DNA of 64,000 bases. It comes from Phytoseiulus persimilis. Lineage: Eukaryota > Arthropoda > Arachnida > Mesostigmata > Phytoseiidae. The position numbers and the translations under genes are program-made. The stretch spans positions 34,844,001 to 34,908,000 of the forward strand of contig CM075101.1 in NCBI GenBank assembly GCA_037576195.1. The letters run 5' to 3'. Below, one piece after another: positions 38,807 through 50,244 of the stretch. The notes beneath the pieces were generated by a model. It saw only the letters and a program-made list of their open reading frames with translations, searched no databases and was not told the origin of the DNA. Position 1 is the stretch's first letter. Each line of letters starts with the position of its first letter.

Positions 38807-41800
38807 GGCTATTAGTTAATAGGTAAAAATTGTGAAGGCGAAGTAGAGTCGTACATCGCGTTCCGTCATTATAACAGGCAAGCGTTTGTTCGAGACCCAA
38901 TCAAAATGGACCTGGTTGGCGCTTCCTAGTTTCTCAGTAAAAACCGCATTCAAGATCCCGTGGCAAAAAAAAAGAATGCCCTCTGCCCAAACTTCATTGA
39001 GAGACAGGAGCGGATTAATCAGTTAATTCGGGGAAGGCTCTCGAGAAGAGCGTTTCCAACGATCGAATAATCACCGCCGACTCGAGGGCGATTCCTTCGC
39101 ATGCCTCCCGTGGGTCAGCTCCCCCTAAAACGTGGGGTTGACTGAGGGGCGATCCAAGATGAAAATCAATTCAAACGAGTTTCACCTTGGTGACCCCGGG
39201 GTAGGCCTGCGTATGCTATAAAGCCTAACAGTTCCTCAGTTCCTGTTCGGATCAACCGCTACGAGCAAACTCGGCAAGTATCTCGGTACTCATCAGCTGA
39301 TTACTGAGCTGCTGTTTTTTGCCAAGTCAACGGTTCATCTCATCGCTTGAGGCCCACATTTTTGAATACGACTTCCCTCGGTCACAGCTTGAAACAATCG
39401 CAGCTTTCTCGCTCTATTGAACAGTGTGTATACTCCCCTTGCACATATGCCCCCGAAAATTGAGGGTTCTTCGTGGGGAATATGACAGTTGATGATGGCA
39501 GTTTCCCTGTCAACCCTTTATGCTCACATGGTCTTCTCATGGACACCAGTTCAACTAACATCAAGGCCCGAACCCTCGAAAATGCGACTGCCCGACCGCG
39601 GAAGCTCTGCCTCAGCTGGAACAATATAATGAGGAGACAAAGCAAATAACTCGGAACCCCCTTCCGACCAACGCTAGGTATACCCTCCAGACATGAAGCA
39701 ATCGTAAAGAAGCTTTGAACGATGTATGGGAGTGTCCCTGGAGCCACCGAGGCATCATGAAAAGTATAAGCTGTTGACTAGCATAGTCCCCCCCTCCCCC
39801 GCATCAATGTATGGACCCGATCGCACTTTTCACCGATGGAGCGGTTGTCGCACAGAATCAGACCATGGAGAACCGCGTTCTAAACCGAGCAAGCGTGGGA
39901 ACACCTCTCTGAGAGGTCGTCCTCGTGGAAGGGGCAAGCTCTCGAACGGATTTCAGCTCAATATACCTCCTAGCTCCAAGAAAAATGCTGGAGCCCCGCT
40001 GATCGGATTATTATGCGCCCGGCGGGTGTTCAACCACGGCTCGGTGGTCGCCAAGTCGTGATTTTGAGATCGTTTCCGGGCTCCTTGGTATCAATGAGAC
40101 GAGCTCCAGACGGCGTGTCTCACGGCTCTCGGCTCCACTTTCGAGAAGGACTATTCCATGGAAGATCAGACTTCCAATAGATGGCGACAAGTACAGAACA
40201 GGCACAGGTATTAGAGAATAACAAAATGGATAATGTCAGTTCTGCTCCTCTTCATGTTGTCGACTACGGAACGGGATCGGAATCGGGTTTCCGTGAATTC
40301 CTGGGGTGGGTTGATACTGTGAGAACAGTGTGGCTCTATCTGTAATCCTCTGGATTGGCTTGCATTGAAGAGCCATGACGAATTTTCTCCCTGTATTTAT
40401 TATTATTCCATGAGCCGAATAAGCGGCATGCGAATGAGGCATCATCATGAAGTCCAACAAAGGATATCAGAGAAAGCGAAGTCGTTCGATATGAGAGATT
40501 CGATGCAAAGTTAGATTTTCCGACACCAATGCCCGGGATCATTCTTCCCGACAAGGAGTTATGTTGCACATCCGCCCGTACACTGGAATCGAGGTGTCAA
40601 TGAACCGCTGATTCATCGCACGACTTTTGTATCAGTTGAACCCCGATTTCAAAAATTGTTTCTGATAGTCGGACCTTCCGGAATAAACGTCAGATTTTGT
40701 GGATGACGGTAAGTCATGGAGCAGCCTGTGGGTGTTATTCTCCGACGATCTTGATCTACTTGTTCTGGCTGGTCTGGTCATATTTTGCAACGAGGCTTTG
40801 CACCCGAGCAAGATCTTGGTCTGTTACCGAAGGTCCATCGCTGCCGAAATTTTCGTTCAAATAGAAGAAGTCTGGAGAACTTTCACAGGGAATGGAATCC
40901 TCAGGATACGAGCACGATAGAGACAGCTGGTCAAAAATCGTTTCGTTCCCGCAGAAGAATGTGTAGTGCTGCACTTGAATGGGCACCAATTCTGTAAAGT
41001 TAATCTCTCTGTTATTCGACTTCGTTCGGCCGACTCCACGTCATGCTCAGTTTGTAGTTCGGAGACGTGAATTCGCAAACGTCGCCGTATCAAATACCAT
41101 TGTCACGGGGGAGGGGATGGCAGACATGGAAGAGACGGCAATTGTTCTCAACGTCCGCGAAGAATCCATACCTGAACGGGAATCAGTAATTTACTTCACA
41201 TTGTGCCTATGGTATGCTTATCGGTGGAACGAAGACAAACAGCTTCTCGATGTGACCCACTCAATATTTTGGAGAAAGCTTACGTTTCGGGGCATTGGAA
41301 ATTAGTTGTATACGGGCCGACTATGAGGTCCGCCCCATCGGGCAAGTCGTATCTGAGAGTGCTCTGGCGACGCACGCGAGCGGCGAGAGCACCGGAGAGA
41401 AGAGGCCAGGCGAAAATCCCTGCTAGTCCTGGGGAGATAGAACGAATACTCGCGTTAAGGATGGAATCGATGGTGCTTGAGCAGGTGATCGTGAATAGAA
41501 TTTCAGACTGGAGTCTCAGTTCCGCTCAAAGGGCGGAAAGAGTCTCACCTACAACACTGAGGAAAGTCTTCATTTTGCTGCGGTGAAATAATCGTTGTTC
41601 AGTGCCTCGGATGATACCGTCTTTTTATACATTGTCTAGAGGGGAAAGGAAGGGTTGTCTCGAGCGGAATTATCAAGTAGAAAGCCGAGTTATTTTGTGC
41701 GAATTCTCGCACAATTTCTGCGTGTCAACTGTGCATCTTCGAGCAGAATAACTGTTCGTCGGAACTCGTGGAGCAGGAAGTTAACGGCGATTCGAAAATC

Positions 41801-42078
41801 GCAAGATGACCTTGCTCGGTGACACGCGAACCGTCTCACAAAAACTCGTCCGGTAAGAGCGGTGAAAGATGGGAGGTCGTTTCACATGGTTTCAGGGCGT
41901 CGCGAACCATGTACCGTTCCGGATTTCGACATTGTACGGTCCTAGCTATAATTGACGGAAATAGGACGCATGCTAGATGAATCTAAGAACATTTAGGGAT
42001 TTCTAGGATTTCACATGTTTTGGAAGATACAGTGATTATTTAGATCCATATACCCTTTGAATCTTCCGGAATAATAGG
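38807..42078. other. intergenic or intronic; one plausible small plus-strand frame
   Basis: The best candidate is a plus frame at 40979-41305 (108 codons from ATG) with an acidic middle and an aromatic C-terminus, of unknown family. It overlaps in part a second open plus frame to 41586. From 38.8 to 40.6 kb I see nothing beyond short frames and A/T-rich patches. Confidence 0.25.
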
Positions 42079-42084
42079 TTTATT
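42079..42084 (-). terminator. poly(A) signal AATAAA of the 42 kb repeat-protein gene
   Basis: TTTATT on the plus strand gives AATAAA on the minus strand, 55 bases beyond the stop codon of the gene at 42139-42606. Confidence 0.8.
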
Positions 42085-42138
42085 AAAACATCATCAACTT
42101 AACAATCACAGTTGTACAAGTTCACCACTACAAGCATC

Positions 42139-42606
42139 TTAGTAGGCGAGAGCTGGGGCGGCGTACGAGTGTCCGTAGGACAGAGCCGGGGCAGCGTACG
42201 AGTGTCCGTAGGACAAAGCTGGGGCGGCATACGAGTGTCCGTAGGACAGAGCTGGGGCGGCATAGGAGTGTCCGTAGGATAGAGCGGGCGCGTAAGCGGC
42301 CTTAGCGAGAACGGGAGCAGCATAGGATCTGGATTCGTAACGCACGGAAGTGGCGACAGGGGCAGCGATCTTGGCGATTGGAGCGGCGTATGAGTGAGCT
42401 CCATAGGCGAGAGCGGGGGCGGCGTACGAGTGAGCTCCGTAGGCGAGAGCAGGGGCGGCATATGAGTGAGCTCCGTAAGCCAGAGCGGGGGCGGCGTATG
42501 AGTGAGCTCCGTAAGCCAGAGCAGGGGCGGCATACGAGGCAGCAACAGCTCCAGCCTGGGCGGTGTAAGCCGCAGCGGCGACGAGGGCGAGCTTGAAGGC
42601 GAACAT
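42139..42606 (-). CDS. secreted AAPA-repeat cuticle-like protein, single exon
   Basis: The protein has 155 residues. The start chosen is the ATG at 42604-42606 (context CAAAATG), because it opens a clear signal peptide (MFAFKLALVAAAAYTAQAGA, residues 1-20). The upstream in-frame codons lie in the promoter. The mature protein is almost only Ala, Ser, Tyr, Pro, Gly, His and Leu. It has four copies of a 12-residue unit (AYGAHSYAAPAL) in the N-terminal half, an AKIAAPVATSVRYESRSYAAP linker region, and four copies of an 11-residue unit (SYGHSYAAPAL) at the C-terminus. AAPA/AAPV motifs are known from structural proteins of arthropod cuticle; no chitin-binding R&R domain is present. A cuticle role is inferred from this. 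It has two same-strand neighbours of the same type. The other open frames across this gene are by-products of the repeats. Confidence 0.85.
   Translation of the reverse strand: MFAFKLALVAAAAYTAQAGAVAASYAAPALAYGAHSYAAPALAYGAHSYAAPALAYGAHSYAAPALAYGAHSYAAPIAKIAAPVATSVRYESRSYAAPVLAKAAYAPALSYGHSYAAPALSYGHSYAAPALSYGHSYAAPALSYGHSYAAPALAY
42158..42289 (-). repeat. coding minisatellite, 4 x 33 bp
   Basis: Four adjacent 33-bp units with few differences encode the 11-residue SYGHSYAAPAL repeat. Their length is a multiple of three, so copy-number change keeps the frame. Confidence 0.9.
42383..42526 (-). repeat. coding minisatellite, 4 x 36 bp plus partial copy
   Basis: Four adjacent 36-bp units encode AYGAHSYAAPAL, followed by the start of a fifth. 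It is in frame within the same gene as the 33-bp array. Confidence 0.9.
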
Positions 42607-42666
42607 TTTGTTTTGGCTGTCGATTTGTGATCTGAATTTGATCTGCAATCTGTTTAGCGACCGGAG

Positions 42667-42674
42667 CTTAAATA
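42667..42674 (-). promoter_or_regulatory. TATA-like box (TATTTAAG)
   Basis: The box lies about 65 bp upstream of the ATG. A CAGAT initiator-like site lies about 30 bp downstream, near 42644, which would give a 5' UTR of about 40 bases. Confidence 0.6.
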
Positions 42675-45600
42675 GAACCGAGAAATTCCGCCCATTCGGA
42701 CCAAGTGCTCGTGGACGAAGGACAGTGGTGAGCATTTTCGGCGGTCGAGCCCTCAGAAAGCTGGCACACTTCAGTACCCGCTTTCTGTCCGTGTATTTCG
42801 TGAGCGTACTGCTTTACTGGACACACGGCATTACAGGGCTTTAATTCAGCAACTAAGTGCTGCTCTTATATTTGACGTAGTAATACTTCTTGCTCATGCC
42901 GATCTAGAAGAATCAGAACGCATGATCGCAGTTATATCTGTGGCACAAGTAATTGAGCCTCATCACGTTCGTTCCGTGCAACGCAGCCATGACTCGGCCC
43001 TCTAGAGCCAGGATCTGATTCGTCGCGAAGCTACACAGAATCTTTGACCGACTGCTGAGGTCTCGGTATGCATACCCAATCCTCCAGCCGGGGATTGGAA
43101 TTCCAACATTTCGTAAACGATCGTCCAGGATGTCTGTGCCAAAACTTGCGGCTCGGATAGCCTGCCAGCTAACTTTTGTATGAGGTCCGACGACACCGAC
43201 AACCGGATCGATACTATTTTAGCGATGATGATTCCGAATAGGAGCCGATCGGTCACGGGATACGCCGCTAGACATGGGATTCATCGATCCAGGCATGGTG
43301 AAGACCATAAGGACATGAAACAGGCGAGGTACGTATGGTTACTAAAGTTCTCAGATGAGCACCTCATGCTCTCGAAGTCGTCGAGCAATCAGCCTTTCTC
43401 GCGATCTGCGAGTATGCTGGGTAGGACATACAAGGGATTCTTCCGAGCTCGATTCGGCCATTCACATGGTTTGCTTCCTCGCACCGTCATTCTTTTCGTC
43501 AAGATACAGGCTACTGCCAAGTAGAGATGATTGAAAATTATGATGATGAAAACCCCGATCGGTTCGCTTGACAGATTTTATATCGCCTGAAACAGATTCT
43601 CCCCGTGCGGGTACTTGGTTCATTCGCCTTCGCTTTGCATGACCCTCCAACCCACAGTTTAGCACTTCACAAATCACAGCGCGTATGAATGAACCGTCGA
43701 TATTTGACTCCATCACCGAGCGGATCTGAATTCCCCTCAGAAAATGGGTGGCTCACAACCCTCATCTATCTATATTTCGGCGAGATAAAGTGCTCTTGAT
43801 CAACCTTGCATTCTTCAAAGAATTTGACAGAATCGGAACCGCCCCGAATTCTCGAAGCAGCTCTCGTTTATGGTGGGAGAGAACAGAAACATTGTTTCCT
43901 GAAAAGATTGATAACAACTCCTTTAATCAGATGAAGGGTGCGTGATCGGCCCGAACTTTTGTAATTACGAAGCTGCAAGAGTGAAAAATGGAGGGAAAAA
44001 CGCTTTTTCCGTCATTCAGTCTCTCCGTGATATTCACTTAGGTTCAGCGTCGGGGAAATGCGGGCAGAGGTTCAGCGAATCATTCTGGACACCAAGTATC
44101 CACACAACGTTGTGAACGATGGACGGGTGGATCAACCTAAAGTTTGAAACAGCTTCTTCGGTCTTCAATTCACTCCCGGATCTAGGGTTCAGAAGAGGGA
44201 ATACTGATCCTTTTTGAGCCGTATATATTCCTCCTTTGGATTTGATCCCAAGGTTTCCGGTTATTCCGAGGAGCTCTAGTGGTGCTTCGAAGTTGGCTCA
44301 TGCTCCGAGCTCGCGGTCTTGGCCTTGCCACTGATTACATTCGCATCCCCGTATGCCCACCTTTCGTTGAATCAACGGGGCGTCGACTCAACTGAACTTG
44401 CTCTCAACTGTCGCCCATTGAGAGCTACTTCTTTGTCAGCCGGGAACACATGTCGCGAGCCGTCTTGATGCCATCGAAGCTAGGCGGGACTATGAGCGGA
44501 AAGAAGCCTCTCGCTGCCACATCGTTTCTCACGTGTCCCGCACAGATCACTTCCCTCTTGTGGCTGGAAGGGTTTGCTTCCATTATCGCCGTCGCTCCAT
44601 CGACTCGCCGCGAGGGACGAGTGGGCTTAGACTAATGTGACGGACATCACGGCATCCACCGTTTTGAAAATTGCTATTTTTCATGTTCTCATTCCGAGCG
44701 TTGGCTCTGACTTGTTGTCAAAAATTGAGAAATGTCGTTGGAGCGTTGTTGCGAACGACAAATTCGCTGTGCCAGAAAATCGATCTGACAGGTGTGAACA
44801 AATTGCTGCGCTCGAGTTTGATGGCCAATAGCTGATTCTACTAACGATGATCTGAGCCCGGAGAGATGATGTGCTGGTTGGGGCTCGAATCGGAGCCCAT
44901 GAAAATATGGGGAGGAGATATACCCTGATGTCGAGGCTGCTCATTCTCTAGGCTCACAGACTCCCTTCAAACATCAGGAATAACGCCACAGCACCCCTCA
45001 TGCCGCTTCATTCGGAGAATAGTCGACTTCTCTCGCCAGTGAGGAGCCGTTGAAGGCTGTTCCCGAAATAACATTCTATGGTTGTCATTCACGTACAGCA
45101 CACTCGCTCTCGAGGCTGAAGGCACTTCGCATTTTAATATATTCGATTGTGACACGAATATCACCCTGCACCGCTGCGAAGTGGAACCTCTGCTGGCTTG
45201 ATCCAATCCGCTCATGCTGAGTTTTCTGAAGAGGCATCAAGGCGTCTATAGGATGACGCGCCTTGTCACGAGTCAGCAGGCTCTAATCGTCGAATGGTTA
45301 ATGGCTTCTTGTGCTCTTCGGAACCAACACTACAGAAATCCAGAGAAGAGCTGCTCAATTCTCTCACAGTAGTTTCCGTCGACAGGTTACGACGAGCAGC
45401 GACCGATTGTTTTTTCCAGGCGAGCGGCGTCTCTGCCCCTCTCAGAGCAGAAGCAATGAGATGCTTCCGATATACATAAGAGCTGGTCTCATTCCGGCCG
45501 AGGGCGGAGTCCCTCCTCCTCGAGAGTTCGTCCCACCGAGAAACGTGAGATACACAGTTCCTTCGGGCGAATTTGAAGAAAGCGATAAGTCGTTGTCTCT

Positions 45601-46664
45601 GTTGAGGAAAATAATTAGAGCCAAATTACTTGCGTCACTTGCTTTCGCTGCTAGGGCCAACGCCCACGGAAACCAGATGGGCGACACCCAGCTCCCAAAA
45701 CTAAGATTCTCGGAATCCAGATCCCTTGAAATTTCTTCTCCGCAGCCCAAGCTCGCTGCACGCTGAATTCACGGGATAGAACTTCTATATTGACTTGATA
45801 CAACTCGATTGTGATTATGTCGCGTCATGATTCCTGGAACTGAGAGTTCCCATGTCACGAGCAACCATTCTCAATGAATCCTGCGGCGCTCCACCTCAAG
45901 ATTCAAGTATTCTCGGACTCATCAGTCTCTCTCCCAGCTCAATCTGTGTCACAGTTAATGAAGTCAAGTCTGTCGTAGTGACACAGACAGCAGCCCCGAA
46001 ATGCCTCTTAACATGATCTCTTCGAAGCTGTTCTCGGCGGGGGACCTTTCCCCTAGACCCGACCACGCTAGTTTACGAGGATTATCTGCCCTTCCAAAGA
46101 TAGATTCGGTTAGATTAGCCAGAGTCCGGTGGAACAGGACACTTTACACGGCATCCCGTTGGTTTGCTACGACTTTGATTGGAGTCGAACAAGATGGTTC
46201 CTTCGTACGATCTATATGCCCGCCGCGGGTATTAGCTGACACGTTTCTCAGGTGGGTTGATTACAGGCTCACAATTGGAGCGTCACTCCCGTTGTTGATT
46301 TATTCTGGCAGAATTTCTCCATCTCTCAATGGCGTGATCGACTTTTGCCTTCAAATGTATCGAGACTGAAAATTACATCGGTTGACGTCACGGTTCGGCT
46401 GGTTACTACGAGCTCTGCTAATGACCGCATAATCTTGTCGGCCTCGATTTCTGAGTGGAATCCACAGTGCGACGCTCGTGGACATTTTCTCGACACAATC
46501 TACAAAGACACCAGAGATGTCCTGTGACGGAGCCTCATATCCCCTCCCTGGTGCGCTTGAGCTGGTCGTTCAATATGGGTGCGTCAACTCATAGTTGCTT
46601 CGCAATAACAGAGGGAATTTCACGAGATTGAACAGCGTTTTCTGTTATTTTCCATGGAGAATCT
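42675..46664. other. intergenic; one candidate terminal exon at 45.4-45.8 kb
   Basis: A plus-strand frame from 45420, after a strong acceptor (TTGTTTTTTCCAG), to the stop at 45766 encodes about 115 residues. It is a plausible soluble sequence, basic in its second half, with an internal ATG at codon 15. No upstream exon or poly(A) signal was found, and no family was recognised. The rest of the stretch, including 42.9-45.3 kb, shows only short frames. Confidence 0.25.
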
Positions 46665-46670
46665 TTTATT
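46665..46670 (-). terminator. poly(A) signal AATAAA of the 47 kb repeat-protein gene
   Basis: TTTATT on the plus strand lies about 85 bases beyond the stop of the third exon at 46755. Confidence 0.75.
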
Positions 46671-46754
46671 TAAAACTGTATGAGCATGAAATAACTTATG
46701 GGGTGAACTCTCGTATGCTGCCGCATAGATATGATCGTCCATCCTGAGGGGCGT

Positions 46755-47743
46755 CTACCAAGCGGGAGCGCCGTAAGCGATGGCAGGGGCAGCAACCTGG
46801 CGGAGGAGAAAGGAGGATGAATCAGAGATGTTGAGCTAGTAATTCAGGAGGCTCATTCACTCAGACTCATAAGGAACCTTGTGTGCAGCGTAGGAGATGG
46901 CAGGTGCGTGGTGGTAAGCAGCGGCATGAACGGCGGGTGCGTGATGGATGGACGAGTACGCGATGGCGGGAGCAGCGACCTTAGCGTAGGGAGCAGCATA
47001 TGAGTACGCCGGGGCTGCGACCTTGGCGATGGGGGCCGCATAAGAGTATGCAGGGGCTGCGACCTGGAACGGGGTCTTCGCTAGTTAACCCTTGGATTCA
47101 TCGACGGGTTGGCCGATGGACGTGTCCGGCAATTTTTCCCGGAGTGTATGAGAATTTCGACACGGCTCCGGAGGGGGGGGGGGGAAAGGCGATAGAGAAA
47201 GACGCTCTCAACATTGGAGTGGTATGAGCCCTGTCTCGAGCGGGAAGCTGGGGGATAAGTGGTTCTCCGGAAGCGGGTACTCCAAGAGTGGTTACCAAAG
47301 TACGCATCCTCTTCGGGGAAACGGCGGCAGCCGTGGCCGACCAATCGTCGGTATTCATTCACCGTACCACAGTGTGGGACCAGAAGCAAACAGAAACCGT
47401 CTTATCTTCAATGTCACAGGGAATGTTACCCGCGTGGGAACTGAAGCCGAAAGAAAAAGCGCACCTTGGCGTAAGAGACAGCTGGGACATGGTGGTGGAC
47501 TACGCTGGAGTAGTGCACCGGGGATGCTACTTTGGCGACTGGAGCAGCGTACGCATGAGGAGCGTATGCGTGAGCAGCGTACGAGAGGGCGGGAGCAGCA
47601 TACGCATGAGGGGCGTAAGACACGGCCGGGGCAGCGTACGCTTCGGAATGGCCGTACGCGTAAGCAGGAGCAGCAGCGATAGCTCCAGCCTGGGCGGTGT
47701 GGGCAGCCAGGGCAGCAACGACGATAATCTTGAAGGCAAACAT
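46755..47743 (-). CDS. secreted AAPA-repeat cuticle-like protein, three exons
   Basis: Exons, in reading order, are 47743-47465, 47063-46878 and 46796-46755, giving 168 residues plus TAG. Introns of 401 and 81 bp are GT-AG and phase 0, each after a Lys codon (AAG|GTGCGC and AAG|GTTCCT). The acceptors are CGTTCCAG and a pyrimidine-rich CCTCCGCCAG. If exon 2 were read through, the protein would end eleven bases into a poorer tail. The spliced form instead ends GAPAW, matching the C-terminal Trp of the neighbour at 49.8 kb. The signal peptide is residues 1-20 (MFAFKIIVVAALAAHTAQAG). The mature part is Ala/Tyr/His/Pro/Val-rich, with AYAAP, SYAPHAYAAP, AKVAAPAYSYAAP and HHAPA units. No R&R chitin-binding domain is seen. 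A structural cuticle role is inferred from composition and family resemblance. Confidence 0.8.
47173..47184. repeat. 12-bp homopolymer G tract in intron 1
   Basis: Twelve consecutive G residues on the plus strand (a C tract in the transcript) lie in the first intron of the three-exon repeat-protein gene. Confidence 0.9.
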
Positions 47744-47807
47744 CGTTTAAGCTTGTGTCAGCGGAGACTTCGGTGGAAGTGTGATCTGAGTCTTTCGGTT
47801 CATGTGC

Positions 47808-47814
47808 TTTTATA
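47808..47814 (-). promoter_or_regulatory. TATA box (TATAAAA)
   Basis: The box lies about 70 bp upstream of the ATG at 47743. A TCAGAT initiator is centred near 47787, 27 bp downstream, which is the usual spacing. Confidence 0.7.
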
Positions 47815-49681
47815 CCCGGTGGATGCCAGTCATTGAGTGGCACTTAAAATTCGGCTGAAGTCGCCTCAGCCCGAGGCTCTGAATGCCCTCCGGCGTACCT
47901 AGTCGAGCAGCGAGAAATGTTTCGGTCACCTAGCAATCTGCGGACCGGAAGCTCGGGCGAAGCTTGGTTTGCGGCCACAGAAAGATCACGGGCAACGACA
48001 CAGGACTGCCTGTCGATGACGTTGAGATTGATCTCACCGCGCACTTGGAAGCTGTATAAATCATCTATACCAGCGTATATTTTCTGGCCTCCTTTTTTCG
48101 TGTCGAGAGCCAATCTTGAGGCGACCCATCGAGTTCTGCAAGATTTTTTAGAGCTAAAACAGATATTTTCCTCAACAGCTCCGAGTGTAGGAAGTCGGCC
48201 TCGTATCAACCCAGCCTGCCGCCGTTTTCTCATGTTTTCCCGAATCTCAGAGCACCCTCAGCGCAGGCTCTGCGAGACGCCGCACACCACGATAAAGTCT
48301 CCTCAAAGATGGAGACAACGATCCCGGAGATCACAACCGCAGAGGGTCTCCTCACCACGGTGGGCGCTTTCGTAGTGCCGCCGCTGATTGTATTCATTGA
48401 AGATGGACAGGGTTTTCTCACGGATCAAACACGTTGGTTTTCCTCCTATCCCCACAGAGGAAAACTTCTCCGCCTCTCAAATCTCAGTTCTAGTCCTGGA
48501 GAGTTTCCGGAGCTCGTAGTGGGTGGAACTCAAGCATATCCCACGCCTCCCAATGGTTCGGGGGACTCCCCAAATGATTTAGGGGGACCAAATGACGGGG
48601 AATATTCCGAGAAGAAAATCTCACTTCAAGGGAGATTCGGATCGAGAAGTCAGACTCAGTTACGGTGCTGTGGATGACGACCTTGATTGACCAGAGGAGG
48701 TGCTTTCTGGCGCGAAGTTCCATTCCCGTACATGCTGTACATCGCATCGCGCATGTGGCTCATCGAGCATGCCTAGAAGAGGGGGAGGAACTTCACGAAG
48801 GCTGACTCACCTGTTGCGAGCGTCGAGAGAGCTTCTCTCGAAGTCACTCGGTGGCCTCGAACCGGACCACATCAACCTCTGGAAGGCCTTTTGGGCCACG
48901 ATTGCGATGGGGCTGCAACTGCAACTAACCTGCCCCCCTCCCCCCTATCCAAAGCAAAGCTGACATCCATTCCTCAGTCGAAGGGGAATCAAACTTAGAG
49001 CTGGATCGAGACCTTCTGCATTCGGAACATTATAAGATGGGAATCATAGGAACATCATCGATGATAATGCAAGCTTCGTGAGCTAGCGAGAGAGGATAAC
49101 ATGACAATCACCTTCCTCCTCCAGCACAGATGCGATGTGTGAGGTTTTCAAGATATCTTTCCCGCACTGTGGGGCGATTCATGTAGACCCCAAGAAGTTG
49201 GTGGATCCCACGACGTCGGATACATCATTGCGTCGCGGTGGCCTTGTACCAACAGACCTCATCGAGAAATCTATTTGATGATACAGAGCACCAGAGTTAG
49301 CTAGTCGCTGCCTAAGAAACGGGAAAAGTCTTTTTTCAGATCTTCAGAACGGGCAAAACATCACAAACGAATCTTCGGAAACTTCGAGAGGGGAACGCAG
49401 AGTCTCCCATGAGTAAACTCCTGGAACTTCCAGCGGTACATCTACTTCAGCCGAGTTGGTCCTGGGGCTTCAATCGGTCACCCTCTCGCTTCAATTCAGA
49501 GAAACACTCCTTTTTCGGGGCGAATTTGTCTGCATCAATGAAATTTCTGACGATGAACCTGACCCCGTTCGACTGTGTGATGAAATGAGTCGAATCGCAT
49601 GATTCCGCGTACAAGACTCAGGTGGGAGACCTTAATGAGTGGACTTCTCCAACGATAATTTCGATGATATATGTATGTGGT
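47815..49681. other. intergenic; no supported gene
   Basis: A minus frame at 47844-48233 and an ATG plus frame of 122 codons at 48309-48677 are open but match nothing known to me. The plus frame is rich in Pro, Gly and Asn towards its end. No splice sites or promoter elements tie them to a gene. The stretch may hold the upstream control region of the gene at 47.7 kb. Confidence 0.25.
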
Positions 49682-49687
49682 TTTATT
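49682..49687 (-). terminator. poly(A) signal AATAAA of the 50 kb repeat-protein gene
   Basis: TTTATT on the plus strand lies about 94 bases beyond the stop at 49781. Confidence 0.75.
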
Positions 49688-49780
49688 TCAGCAGTCACTG
49701 GCGAGTATCGATGATCATCGAACATTCCGTACCGCTCTCCGATGAAAAATCACAGGTGACGTGTAGTTGAGTCTAGCTCC

Positions 49781-50191
49781 TCACCAAGCTCGGGCGTCAT
49801 AGGCGAGAGCGGGAGCGTGGTGAACGGCAGAATACGAGACAGCAGGGGCGGCGACTTTGGCGTAGGAGAGAGCGGGAGCGTGGTGGGCATAGGAGAGAGC
49901 GGGAGCGTGGTGGGCATAGGAGAGAGCGGGAGCGTGGTGGGCATAGGAGAGAGCGGGGGCGTGATGGGCATAGGAGAGAGCGGGGGCGTGATGGGCATAG
50001 GAGAGAGCGGGAGCGTGGTGGGCGTAGGAGAGAGCGGGAGCAGCGATCTTGGCGGCGTAGGGGGCTGCGTACGAAAGAGCGGGCGCGGCGTAAGCGTGGT
50101 GGCCGTAAGCGAGAGCGGGAGCAGCGGCGATGGCTCCAGCCTGCGCGGTGTAAGCCAGGGCGGCGATGGTGGCGATCTTAAGGGCGAACAT
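49781..50191 (-). CDS. secreted AAPA-repeat cuticle-like protein, single exon
   Basis: The protein has 136 residues. The start is the ATG at 50189-50191 (context GAAAATG); 18 upstream in-frame codons are 5' UTR, since the initiator lies at about 50217. The signal peptide is residues 1-18 (MFALKIATIAALAYTAQAG). The mature chain begins AIAAAPALAYGHHAYAAP and then carries six perfect nine-residue units (HHAPALSYA). It ends with AKVAAPAVSYSAVHHAPALAY and DARAW. The Lys-Val-Ala-Ala-Pro element and C-terminal Trp are shared with the gene at 46.8-47.7 kb. The His and Tyr content fits a structural, possibly cross-linked extracellular protein; that role is inferred. No chitin-binding domain is visible. 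The long open frame on the opposite strand (49817-50266) is a by-product of the 27-bp repeat. Confidence 0.85.
   Translation of the reverse strand: MFALKIATIAALAYTAQAGAIAAAPALAYGHHAYAAPALSYAAPYAAKIAAPALSYAHHAPALSYAHHAPALSYAHHAPALSYAHHAPALSYAHHAPALSYAHHAPALSYAKVAAPAVSYSAVHHAPALAYDARAW
49876..50037 (-). repeat. coding minisatellite, 6 x 27 bp
   Basis: Six adjacent 27-bp units, differing at only one or two positions, encode HHAPALSYA. The unit is a multiple of three, so gain or loss keeps the frame. Confidence 0.92.
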
Positions 50192-50244
50192 TTTCTTTTG
50201 AAGTTCAGAAGTAAACTGATGGTTGAGCTTTCTCCATCGGCACA

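Noticed and set aside
42099..42545. 148-codon Pro/Thr/Leu-rich minus frame over the first repeat-protein gene
   Set aside because: It is the same repeat DNA read in another phase; the real frame has the signal peptide, promoter spacing and stop.
46853..47041. 62-codon Pro-rich minus frame over exon 2 of the 47 kb gene
   Set aside because: It is a shadow of the AAPA exon in another phase.
47426..47464. Read-through tail of exon 1 in the 47 kb gene
   Set aside because: The hydrophobic-basic tail is unlike the family, and a clean AAG|GTGCGC donor joins in phase to a K|VAAP exon.
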